Assembly: GCA_003260075.1 (NCBI GenBank)
Contig: QLIY01000700.1
Location: 1-64,000 of the forward strand
Length of the DNA: 64,000 nt
Source: Phallusia mammillata
Taxonomy: Eukaryota > Chordata > Ascidiacea > Phlebobranchia > Ascidiidae
Direction: 5' to 3'
Position 1 is the first letter of the stretch. Each line of letters begins with the position of its first letter. The notes under the pieces were generated by a model. The model saw only the letters and a list, made by a program, of their open reading frames with translations. It was not told where the DNA came from and searched no databases. Positions 12,501 to 22,785 of this stretch are shown here, piece after piece. Position numbers and translations under genes: made by a program.

Positions 12501-15500
12501 TTTTATTTCTAACTTGTGAAAAACGTATTTTAGCAAGAATCACCCAGACCAAGGTCGTGTACGCCATCACAGCAAACTACTAGTTTTGGAATGGAAGACA
12601 CAGAACAAACTGCCACTAAACCTGTTCCAAGTGAAGGTAATTAATGGAAGTTTGTGTGAGGACTTATAGTTTCCACTGACTGACACGCTGAATTGAAACC
12701 GAGAATTTAATTCTATGAAACATTTCTGACAAAAAAATATTTTGTTGTATTATTGTTTTGAAAAAATAACAGTCGTGTGATTTATACTAAAATGCAGTCT
12801 GGTTGCCATAGTAAAGGAATTTCTAAACAGTAGAGTGGTTTATGCGTGTCATTTCCTCTTCCCACTTACTTCCTGGATTTTATTGCAATCTGCGTTTTCA
12901 AATGAACAGACTGATGCACATCAATCAAAATTCATGATGTTTTGTAATATTTAAAAGCATTTCAGTAGATGTTAAGCATTTTATTTACTAAATATTTGGC
13001 ATGCTTTTTTTAAAGGCTGTAGTTCAGTGGTTCTTAACCTTTTTGTAGTCACGGACCCCTTTTATGAATTTTGTAAGTCTATAGACCCCCCCTTTAAAAT
13101 CAATGACGTTTCTGTATTGTAGTGGCCAACACATCGAATTGATAATATGTCTGGTATATATAACTTCACAAATCACTTGTCCTATAAAGTCTATTTTCCA
13201 TGTGTGTTATGATGTCACAGTAGGGAAGACAATCACAAAAGTAATTGTTCTTGGCATAATTAAGGTGTAATAAACTGCATGCACTCGTATGCAGGATTGT
13301 AAAAACGGTTAAGAAACTTAAAAATATTCTTCTGTTGGTTAATGATACTTAACATATTTCCCTCCGTGGACCCCCTGAAACCATCTCATGGACCCCTTGG
13401 GGGTCCGCGAACCCCAGGTTAAGAACCACTGTTGTAGTTGGTTTACGTCCTTCTTCTTTAAATTTTACTAGTAATTTTATTTTAGGCGATTCACATAAAA
13501 AAGAAATTCCTGTTGGTCGACTAACTCCTGAACCAAATCACGCTGATGACGTCCCCAAATCACCAGCAGGTGCAACTAAATCACTTTTTTATTTCATAAA
13601 TGTTGTTTTTATTTTTTTCAAGGACATGTTGTTTCGTAAGTTTAACGAAATATGTAGTGGCTTAAAAAGATACAAAAAGCATTTACTTTGATTTTCACAT
13701 TCCTGTTTTGTTGTTAGTCACCTTGTTAAGCTTATGTTAGGCTTTTATTTGTTACCTAAACGAACTAAATATGCATTGCACCACAAACACTGAAATTTTT
13801 TTTTTATTAAATGTTTCTGACTATAGATCGTAAAAAATATGAAAAAATATATATTGAACAATTTGTAACAGATAGTTTTCAATCCGCAGTTGTTTTTTAG
13901 ATCATGGTGGCTCGAAACGTGACAGTGCATTTATTGTTTTGTCTTCCCTCCTGCCACCCGCACCTCGCCTGCGACGAACACAAAGCTCCAAAGTCCGAGC
14001 TTACCTTTACAAGATGGGTACAAACGTAAACAATGCACTGGGATATGCTGTGAGCCAGTTTGTACAACAGACTGTGTAAGTTGTAACTTATGTTTACAAT
14101 TTTTCAAAAAAGACAAAGTTAGTTACACTTTCATATGTATAAATGTGTTAGGTACTTTATTATACACAGTATTTGTGGTGTTTTTTGTAGCTGTAGCTAT
14201 AACTGTGACTTATCTTGTTTTTTACACATTAGAAATCAAAATAATAACACACATAGTTTAAACATGTTCTCTTTTTATAGATTCTTATCTTGAACAAAAT
14301 TATAACAAGTTTTACTTTTGTAGAAAAAGCAAGGAAACTCGGCCACTCGTGATCTTACATGACATTAGAAGCTTTCTTACCGACATAAAGCGATACCTCA
14401 TTTCCAATCCACACATTGGAGTTGTAAAAAAGATACAAAAAATTATTAACTACAGCTCCACAGTCGACGTGGGTAAGTTGAACAGTTCACCAAACCATTA
14501 AAAAGTCAGGCAACTAAGTTTCTGATTTAGTGTTAAAAAGCTTCATAATTATGGTTTGAAAATTTAAATTTAAACAATTTTATATGTGAATTTTATTTTG
14601 CATAAAAATGTTTAGACTTATATGGTCCTAAAAATACTATGGTCACTATGTCACCACAGTTAAAGACATTAGCATTTATGGTAATGTGAATAACACTTGC
14701 GTAAACCAGTATTCTGTATTAAGAGGGTGCTGTGGATGATTCATTGGACAAACTGGTACTTTACCCTTTGCACAGTGTTGTTTATCGATGTCTTGTACTG
14801 GACTACACCAAAACTGGACAGTTGAAACTGCTGGAACAAGCTATTGTTGTAGGTTTTGTAGCATTATTATCACAAAGTTATTAGTCCAGACAGATGACAA
14901 AGCCAACCATGTTCGTGTTCGTATTTTGATACTACTTTGTTTTACTTTATCAAAAGACTCCTGCTGTGTGACTATCTTTTTTCCTTTTTGCCTATTTATC
15001 ATTATTTCTGTACACGGGTGGCTGACTCGATGACCTATATGGTCCCTTCGCCATCCACCAGTTGCTTGCCTATTATATTTTATTTGCATGCAATAACCGC
15101 GTACGCAACTGAAAATAAAATGATGATGATGATGNCGCGTACGCAACTGAAAATAAAATGATGATGATACTTTACTCTGTTAATATCCCACTACCTTGTG
15201 TGAAAAATTAATGAAACAATAGTGTCTTTAAATATTTTGTAAAATACATAATTTAATGATGGTTTGTCGACTGCTACTATACATGTTGGCTTAAAATAAT
15301 ATGACCTGTCAATTTTAAAGTAGCTACACATTTAATCCAACAACTGTATAATTAATACATGCATGTAAACCACTTTTCAATATTGCTCATATGTTTACAT
15401 CATTGCTTTAAATAGTTTGCATTTCCTGTAAAACGGAGTTATTGTTTGACTTTCATTTAACCGTACACTTTAAATTCCACAGCTAGCCAAATCAAAGAGC

Positions 15501-18500
15501 AATCATGACCTTGGGCTCCGGCCAACATTGATTCCACCAAGTGAGGAGCATTTGGAGGTTATTAAAGGTCACTTTGTTGAGTTGCAAAAAACCTACTCAC
15601 CATATTTCAAGCTAAAGGAGCTTCTGCAAGCTGTTACTGTGATATATGAAAACAGTAAGTGCACATGCAGCAACATTGTAAAACCTTTCAAATTTTATGC
15701 CTGGCAGCAATAGCTTATACCTTTCAAGTTCATTCCACATTTTGTATTAAATTGGTGTTGCCGACATAGCATGTTTTGTTTGTCTCCCAATACTGCTTTC
15801 TGTTGTTTCATAATACTTTTCCAAATATTCTTGCAATTGATTTTGCAGCTAAATTATATTTTTAAATGAAGCATTGTCTTATATAAGGTCCAGTTTGAAG
15901 TGAAATCAACCCTACAGTCGCAGTTTTTCGGTGATTACTGTGCTCTACATCAAAATAATCCAAAACCTTAGGCCAAACAGAATTTACCATTATACACACA
16001 GTATTTTCACAGAATACATATTGCACCAAAGTTTTTTGGCATCTTCAGTTCCTTGTTTAAAAAGAATTGTCTCATATGAAGCATTTTCACTGTTAAGCAC
16101 TTTAAACATTTGAACTTTGTGTGTACAGCTCAAGATTTAAATGTGGATGATCACAGTGCGAAAAAAATTGGAGCTGATGACTTTTTGCCATTGTTAGTTC
16201 ATTCCCTTGTCCATTGTAACTTCGTGGCAGCAGATATTGAAGCTCAGTATATTGATGGTGAGTTTAACATTGGTAATGGTTGTTACTATTTTTAAGCTAA
16301 TCCTATTTTTTAAGCTAATCCTATTATATTCATAAGTTGAATGATTAATATAACAGCCGAAATAAGCGTAAAAAGCGACAAAATGATATACATTTGACAA
16401 AAATCACAGTACGCCAGGCCTATTAAAGGCGTCATACGGCAAGGCGTAGGCTAGAAAAATCTCAATTTATGTTCATTTGACAAAAATGTTGGTTTAACAT
16501 ACTTGCCTCTTAAAGAAAAGTTAAACATTTAGATATTTTATCAATATGATACATTAAAGTTAATGGATGTTTTAAAAAAAATCAAACCAATAATCATTGC
16601 TTTAAACTCGCTTTGTTTGTTTCAGGTTTGCTGGACCCAACGCTATTGCTTGGGGAAGGTGGTTATTATTTGACCACACTGATCAGTGCTGTTCAGGTTG
16701 TGCTTAGTATGAAGCGAAGAGAAGCAGCATTGCCAAACATATCAGACCTTCAGGTTGGCAAAAACGTAATTACAGTTTTCACTGCAGTACCACATTTGAC
16801 ATAAACCTTACTTCTATATTTCAGGGATTTTTGAAAGTGGGTATTTCATCTGTAAAGCGCAAGGCCAACACGAGTGGGAACCCTTCACCAAAACATGAAG
16901 AAACAATATCGGAAGATTTTATTTTGCACAAAACTTTACATGTACCTCCTGCTATGACAGCTCACAGTCTGTGCCAAATGATCACCAGAAAATTTGACAT
17001 TGGTTCTCCCAAGGTGGGCTAATGTTAATTTTGGTCACCTGAACACTCATCTTTTGATTAAGTGAATAAACATGATTTCCTCAAAAACTTTTTTAAGTTT
17101 TGTTTGCAAGTTTATAAACAAGGTATTACCCCCAACAAACTAATGGTCTTTGTTTTATATTGTTTCATAAAATGGACATGTAAGCTGCAGATATATAAGT
17201 GTGCACTACATACTGTTTTGACCTCCTATGAGGTCTCATCAGTACCACTGGTGACCAAACACATTGGCTGTACAGCTAGTGCAGCAAAACAGTGTGTCCT
17301 GTCTGCAGCTTACTTAATTAATGACTTCATGTTTTAAAATATAATAGATAAAAATTATTGTTTGTAATATTTTTAACCTTTCAACAATAACATTTATCAG
17401 TGTTAAAACATGTCACCCCAACAATAGTCTCATGTTAAATCTGACAACATAATAGCTTTCCCTTAAAACTAGTTAAACAGTGCATTTTACACTTTGTAAG
17501 ATGCATAGAATACAAAAAACAGGAAAAGGGATCATGAATGCTGCACTGCTACAACTTTACACCATGAGAGCAATTTAACTTTAGGTTTAAGAAATGTATA
17601 TGCTTAAAACTTGTATTTTGTTAACAGGACTTCTGTTTACATGTGGTTGTAAATGAAGTTGCTTATGCTCTGGAGCCGAGTGAATGTCCACAGTTGGTGA
17701 AAATGGATTTGCTCACACAATTTCCAGCATCTGATTTCTATTTTTCATTTCAAAAAAGAAGCCTGGAACCAGTTGGTAAAACCAGACCCATTTCAATTAT
17801 ACAGCAAGAGGGAATTCTGGTTGCTACCACCACTGTCATTAAAGGTAAGTTTTTACCATTGGCTAGAGATGGGCCAAAACTGCAAATGTTCTGTTTGATC
17901 GAGCAAAATATAACAAACTCAAGTACATTTGCAACCCAATTTCCTCAAAAATAGTAGAATCAAATCACTAAAACTAATGGTTTACAGATGAAACAATTTT
18001 GGAAGTACCATCTGAATCAGTTGAGGAAAAACCTCTTGAAATCACTGTGACAGCAGATGAAACAATAGAGGTTGTTGAAACTGAACAAACCAATTATTTG
18101 GGTAAAAAAACACAAATCTTTTTTAAACACTTATTTTAAAGCATTAAACTTTCGCACTAGTCTAAAAAAATGTGTGTTTTTAGAATCACAAGAACCAAAG
18201 TCTGTAATCAAGGATGTTATTGAAGAAAATAACCATGTGAATGAAAATGGTAAGTTTTTTTTATTTTTATTGGCATAATTGCTTGTAAAACACAAATATG
18301 TGTGCAATTTGCCTTGGTATTCTTATTACTTGGAAATTATTGTCTGTATCGAATTAATCATCGCTTAGGGTGACTATATCATTACTACATTTAAACATGT
18401 TTGTGCCATCCAGTCTATATGAAACCCTTCAAGAAAATAGATTATTTATTATTTGTAGGTATTTTGCCCACTGACACAACAAATATTTTGTCCGTTATTT

Positions 18501-19756
18501 CTGAACCTGGTAATTTTGACTCATATTGGCTGTCAGAAATATGTTGCTAAATCAAAACAACTTTTAGAAACTGTTCCTGAAGTTGAAATGCAGCAAGAAA
18601 ACACTGACTTGGGACAAGCATCTGATAAAAACGGTAGGAATGTTTGTCATTATACTTATACTACATATACATACAGAAGTCACAGAACAAAACATTACCA
18701 GGAAATTTAAAGAATCCACAGCATATTGTAAAATGATTGTATTGTCAAGTCTAAAACACACTTTTTATCGTGATAATACTAACGACTTTTTTAATAATAT
18801 CTAGCTTGTTTTACATTATCCAATTAAAAAATCTTGTTTCGATATTCTTATTACTTTGTATTTATTGTCTGTATCTAATTAATCACCGCTACAGGTGACT
18901 TCTAATATTACTACATTTAAACATGTTGAAAAGGTTTAAGAACAACTTTTCCACTATTTTCAGGTATTTTGCCTACTGATGCAACAAGTGGTCTGTCTAA
19001 TATTTCTGAACCTGGTAAGTTTAACTTATATGGGCTGTTGGAAATATTTTTCTAAATCAAAACTGCTTTTAGAAACTGTTGAGATACAACCAGAAAATAC
19101 TGAAACTGACGTAGAACAAACATCTAATAATGATGGTACGAATATATGTTTTTAAACCTGTACTACATCTCAATATGTCAGTCACAGAACAAAACCCATG
19201 AAATATAAACAATCCACAACATAACATACAATGATTGTATTGTCGGGCAAATCTAATACACACTTTTCATCTCAATAGTACAAACAACTTTATTAATATC
19301 TAATTTGTTTTATATCTGTTTTCAAAAAAATACTCTTGTTAACTAAAACGCCAAGATTGTTTAAAGAGATTTTTGACTCTAAGCATAATGATTTTTGTTT
19401 ATCCAGAAGAAGTCAAAGAATCATCCTCCACTGAAAATCAACCCTCCGTGGAAGCACAAGATCAAATCCACGACATCACATCAGAATTATCTACCACTAC
19501 AGAATCTCAACAGATAATGCCTATAATATCAGTCACCAAGATCTCTGAAGAGCCTGGGAACAATAAAGAAATTGTTGGAACCCCAATGAAGCGTTCAAGT
19601 CTCTCCAACAGCATTGATGATGTGTTCAGCAGTCACGATATGGAGAGTGGTGAAATGTTACGAGACCGAAGAGAAACTGTTGCTAGTCTTACTGAATATT
19701 TTGAAAGCAAAAGTGGTAATCCATCACCAAAGATGTCACCTAGTAAAGAAAGTTGA
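9583..19756 (+). CDS. RIN-family Ras/Rab interactor (VPS9 Rab5 GEF with RA domain)
   Basis: 22 exons, all in phase: 9583-9618, 9694-9770, 10394-10505, 11006-11129, 11447-12171, 12534-12636, 13486-13569, 13901-14075, 14324-14472, 14724-14848, 15483-15654, 16129-16257, 16626-16753, 16825-17013, 17628-17844, 17988-18101, 18184-18249, 18459-18509, 18568-18633, 18964-19014, 19073-19135, 19407-19756; about 1,101 aa. The middle holds the RIN homology and VPS9 region: DKLVLYPLHSVVYRC, GADDFLPLLVHSLVHCN (catalytic Asp of VPS9) and LLDPTLLLGEGGYYLT. A Ras-association domain follows (LHKTLHVPPAMTAHSL to PASDFYFSFQKR). RIN proteins link active Ras to Rab5 activation on early endosomes. The N-terminal third is Ser/Pro-rich; I cannot see the SH2 domain usual for RIN1-3, so either this family member lacks it or further 5' exons exist. 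The acidic tail contains a tandemly duplicated exon pair. The start is the least certain part. Confidence 0.85.
13025..13431. mobile_element. hAT MITE with CAGTGGTTCTTAACC ends
   Basis: A 407-bp element in a RIN-gene intron. The left end CAGTGGTTCTTAACCTTTTT and the right end GGTTAAGAACCACTG are inverted repeats. An 8-bp target duplication flanks it, CTGTAGTT (13017-13024) and TTGTAGTT (13432-13439), one mismatch. The subterminal sequences GACCCC/GGGGTC also pair. No open frame of note. Confidence 0.85.
14940..15180 (+). mobile_element. SINE-like insertion with ATG-repeat tail, split by an N join
   Basis: A segment ending in AAAATAAAATGATGATGATG, a short simple-repeat tail typical of SINE/LINE 3' ends. 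It lies in the RIN-gene intron 14849-15482. The tail region is repeated directly on both sides of a single N at 15135 (GCGTACGCAACTGAAAATAA on each side), so one copy is probably a join artefact. No clear tRNA-like A and B boxes were identified, so the class is uncertain. Confidence 0.35.
15135..15135. other. Single-N join
   Basis: An isolated N with about 30 bases repeated on either side (CGCGTACGCAACTGAAAATA). The same pattern occurs at 50635, 51333, 59901 and 62200. These look like joins of overlapping contig ends where the overlap was not collapsed. Confidence 0.7.
17862..17910. mobile_element. Fragment of the TAGGGATG-family element
   Basis: The words GAGATGGGCCAAAACTGCAA and TTCTGTTTGATCGAGCAAA match the left end of the family seen complete at 47246-47795. 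Only the left end is present. It begins 17 bases after the donor at 17844 in a RIN-gene intron. Confidence 0.5.
18318..19317 (+). repeat. Tandem duplication of an exon pair in the RIN gene
   Basis: Copy 1 is about 18318-18820 and copy 2 about 18845-19317. Each contains a 51-base exon followed by a 63-66-base exon plus similar intron sequence. Encoded peptides start ILPTDTTNILSVISEPE and ILPTDATSGLSNISEPE, each continuing into an acidic Gln/Glu-rich exon. The duplication keeps phase 1 at every junction, so both copies can be spliced in. Divergence is clear in exon and intron, so it is a real old duplication, unlike the near-identical join artefacts elsewhere. Confidence 0.8.
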
Positions 19757-20066
19757 CTCTCAACTTCATGTGATTATATTTTTGTTAGTGCTTCAATGAG
19801 GCAAACTTAACATGTAAATTTGTAATCTCTGTTTTTCCATTCAAAAGCACTTCTATTTTCTCAACAATTTGTCACGATCCAAAAAGAATTTACAGGTTTA
19901 CTTTTTCCAAGGGTAAAATTTAATACACCCTAATTTTACTGTTTTTTTTTCTTTGTGTACTTGTTGTCTATTTGCAGATTCTTTTTTATTTTGCTGTGCG
20001 GTTCTGTATTATGCCACAACAATGATTTATGCTATATAAATGCATGTACAAAAGGTTTACCTTGTT
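19757..20066. other. Convergent spacer, RIN gene 3' end
   Basis: 310 bases between the stop of the RIN gene (+) and the stop of the unrecognised minus-strand gene. No canonical AATAAA follows the RIN stop within this stretch. Nothing else was recognised. Confidence 0.45.
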
Positions 20067-21094
20067 TCATAAAATAGTTAAGCCAGAATGCAAGACTTCT
20101 TCAACAAACAGTTTAGCAGGTTTACCACTTGTCAAATATTCAACACCCAAATCAAGGCCTTCAACTGCCAATGAGGATTCAATCGAAAATTCTTTTGTTG
20201 GTCTGCAAAAGAAGAAACTTTAATAGAAATGTTTAACTTAATATATATTTACGTACAATATTCACAGTAATCTGAGCAAAAAATAAAAAATCAGAGCCGT
20301 TGTATGGCACCTAGTTGCATGCCTTCTATTGCTTTTAATTCTGACGACCTGATAATGACAATCGCACTTGTTAAAATGTAGTCATGTTTTATACACAAAC
20401 TTCGGCTCTATTTTTTTATTTTTTTGCTCAGATTTATATATATTCTTATGATACTTACTTAGAAAGGATGCTTCTTTTGATGAAAATCCTTAAACATATT
20501 CCTTGATATCTACTGCCAAATGATAAAGAATTTGTGTCATGCTTCAGATCAAAAAAGTATCTTGCATCCGAATAAGATCCTACAGAAGAGTTAAAATTAC
20601 TATAGCTCAAGATCACCCAAACCAGCACAGTAAAAATACCATTCCAGGTTTTATCATATAAGTACATTTCATGATACCAGTTTTGCATTCGACATGATGA
20701 GCATGACCCTGGGAGTGGAATAGAAGACAGATTCTGTAACAAATGGTAAAACACCAATGTTAATGTGTGTCTGGAAAATGAAACTTACACCCTTAAATAC
20801 TTTTTGCACAAGAAGAAGTTCTTGTTTCTGTTTTTCTTGTTTTATTTGGTAATCCAGTTCCTTAAGCAGCAACCTTTTGTCCATCAATGTGTTTTGAGTA
20901 GAAACTGCACTGCAAAGGAACAGTTTTGTACACATTTTATCAATATGAATGATTTGTAAGATGGAGTACCTTTGTGGAATACTCAGGCCATCTTCAGACA
21001 ACTCTGGTTGGTTTGATTTGAGCTTTAGAAGTGTTCGCAATTCATTCTGATAACATTCTTCTAATTTCTGTGATGGTCCATTAATGGTGGTCAT
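20067..21094 (-). CDS. Unrecognised coiled-coil protein, 198 aa
   Basis: Five minus-strand exons in phase: 21094-20970, 20909-20789, 20733-20640, 20579-20459, 20202-20067. The protein starts MTTINGPSQKLEECYQNEL. Residues 43-83 are a Lys/Gln/Glu-rich probable coiled coil (KELDYQIKQEKQKQELLLVQ). A Cys-containing stretch follows (PGSCSSCRMQNWYHEMY), then a C-terminal part that looks folded, with SYSDARYFFDLKHDTNSL, GICLRIFIKRSIL and EGLDLGVEYLTSGKPAKLF. I do not recognise the family. Support comes from five consistent splice junctions and a strong donor (GTAAGT) after the fourth exon that joins in frame to the last exon. Some internal frames read through one intron, so exon 3's end is less certain. 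It is tail-to-tail with the RIN gene. Confidence 0.7.
20269..20434. mobile_element. 166-bp inverted-repeat element (MITE-like)
   Basis: The arms AATCTGAGCAAAAAATAAAA (left) and TTTATTTTTTTGCTCAGATT (right) are complementary for about 30 bases including CAGAGCCG/CGGCTCT. It lies inside the last intron of the minus-strand 198-aa gene. The target duplication is not clear. Confidence 0.55.
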
Positions 21095-21302
21095 ACCTGA
21101 CACCTATATTTATCTTAAATCTCAAACCTTTATTTCAATAAGTTATTGCAATAAACAAAAATAAACCTACCAAAACACACTTCGTCAGAACCTGTATTGT
21201 TTATTTTTCATTGTATGAATAATCTAACGAGCTTATACAGTAGAAGAACATGAAATAGCTAAATACCAAATCAGCATGTCATAATTGCATCATGGCCTAA
21301 AA

Positions 21303-21633
21303 AAAGTGGCTCTTAACCGGGGTTCGGCAACACTGAATCAGGGGTTCAACGAAGGTCTTTTGGAGTACAACTACTCGTAAATACAATGCTTCATTTTTAT
21401 TCAATTAAAAATTGCCGGAATTAAAGCGATGCCAAAACAAGTTGCTTGTATTATGATGTCTGAATTTAACAAAATGACAAACAGTAACTGTTACCACTAT
21501 GGTTGGTCAAAAGCTAATTGTGACACACCAAACAAAATGGGTTAAAAATCCAGGATGTAACTTGTTGGGGTTCGACCAAAGGCTTAAGAATATCGTAGGG
21601 GTTCGGCCGTGATAAAAAGGTTAAGAACCACTG
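21303..21633. mobile_element. hAT MITE, AGTGGCTCTTAACC ends
   Basis: The left end AGTGGCTCTTAACCGGGGTT and the right end GGTTAAGAACCACTG are inverted repeats of the same type as 13025-13431. It is flanked by GCCTAAAA (21295-21302) and GCCTAAAC (21634-21641), an 8-bp target duplication with one mismatch. Confidence 0.75.
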
Positions 21634-21726
21634 GCCTAAACGTTGGGTTTCAATTTTTGTCAAACAATGTATCATGTACATTCGGCATATTGGAATTCAT
21701 AATTTTTGTCATGTTGTAATTTAGGA

Positions 21727-21950
21727 CCCAAATTTTGGTCACGTCTAAAACTGCGGGCCAACTTGGATCACTTGGCCCAGCACTTTATGCAATTGAAAAA
21801 CTGTGGGCCCACTATGTCCAGTGCTTGTTGCGTCTCTTGCAAGGAAAAACTGCGGGCCCACAATATCCATTGCTTGGCCCGTCTCTCGCAGGGAAAAACG
21901 GGCCAAGTGCTGGGCCAAGCGGGCCCGCAGTTTTAGACATGACCCCATAA
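21727..21950. mobile_element. GC-rich palindromic MITE
   Basis: About 220 bases, GC-rich against AT-rich flanks. The left arm GGTCACGTCTAAAACTGCGG and the right arm CCGCAGTTTTAGACATGACC are inverted repeats. Internal units CTGCGGGCC and TTGGCCC recur in both orientations, so open frames appear in several frames; they are not genes. It lies between two genes. Confidence 0.7.
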
Positions 21951-22785
21951 ATTTGGTTTAAAAAACAAAGACAATAAGCCATATAATACTAGGCTTATAT
22001 GTAAACAAAAATAGACACGTTGGGGTATAGTTGAGGATTTTGCAGTGAGTTAGTTAATGGTGTTTCAAAGTTCAAACATACTGTATAATTTTACAACGTC
22101 TTGACTTGAGTGTCTATTAAAAACCTATTACAGCTTTACTGCTGGCCACGCGGATTTTTTATTCTATATGTCCTCAGTTTAAATAGTTAAGAATTTTCAG
22201 CAACTGCCCAACCCATGGGTTTTGTGCACAAAGCCAAACAGGTAAACAAACAACGAACAGTCAACACTCCACCAACGTGTGTGAGCAAACAATCGCTGAT
22301 TCATAATGACTCTTCAGTTTTAACAAACGTGATGAATGAATTTCATTGAGAAAATGTCTTGAACTGCATTGCTTGCATTCTTCATATCTGCGTGACATTA
22401 CAATCCTGAGTGTATGAAGGAGGTAAAGATTTCGGGTACATTTTGTGACTTAACCGTAAAATACATAAATTTGCGGCGTTTGAGGTAAACCGTTTTTGCT
22501 ATGGTTGATTAATGTCGGCTACGGCTCAGTGCCGATGGGTGTTGTTGTTGATTGTTGTTTATAATATTCTGCAAATGTTGTTTGCAGTGTGACAGTTGGT
22601 GCGTATTTGTGAATATGGGAGGCTCCTCTGAGCTAATAGTTATAACAGTGATTTCTGTAGAATGTTTGTGCATAGTATATAAAACTTTTTTAATACATTT
22701 TGCAGGTTAAAAATACATGCTTTTGTATTTTTAAGTTAGCATTCCATTTAAACTGGCACTGGTACCTCATTTGAAAACAATTAAC

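Larger units (their letters stand above)
21095..22785. other. Intergenic region between divergent 198-aa gene and hexokinase
   Basis: It holds two small transposons (21303-21633 and 21727-21950) and otherwise unremarkable AT-rich DNA. A possible 5' UTR exon of hexokinase begins after the acceptor-like TTTTGCAG at about 22705. Promoters for both genes should be here but no core motif is distinct. Confidence 0.45.

Noticed and set aside
20029..20223. Plus-strand open frame ending QKKKL, possible last exon of the RIN gene
   Set aside because: The minus strand of the same stretch fits as an in-phase last exon with good acceptor, and the RIN gene already ends properly at 19756.
21706..21950. Three overlapping open frames of about 70 aa
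   Set aside because: They arise from a GC-rich palindromic MITE with repeated words in both orientations.
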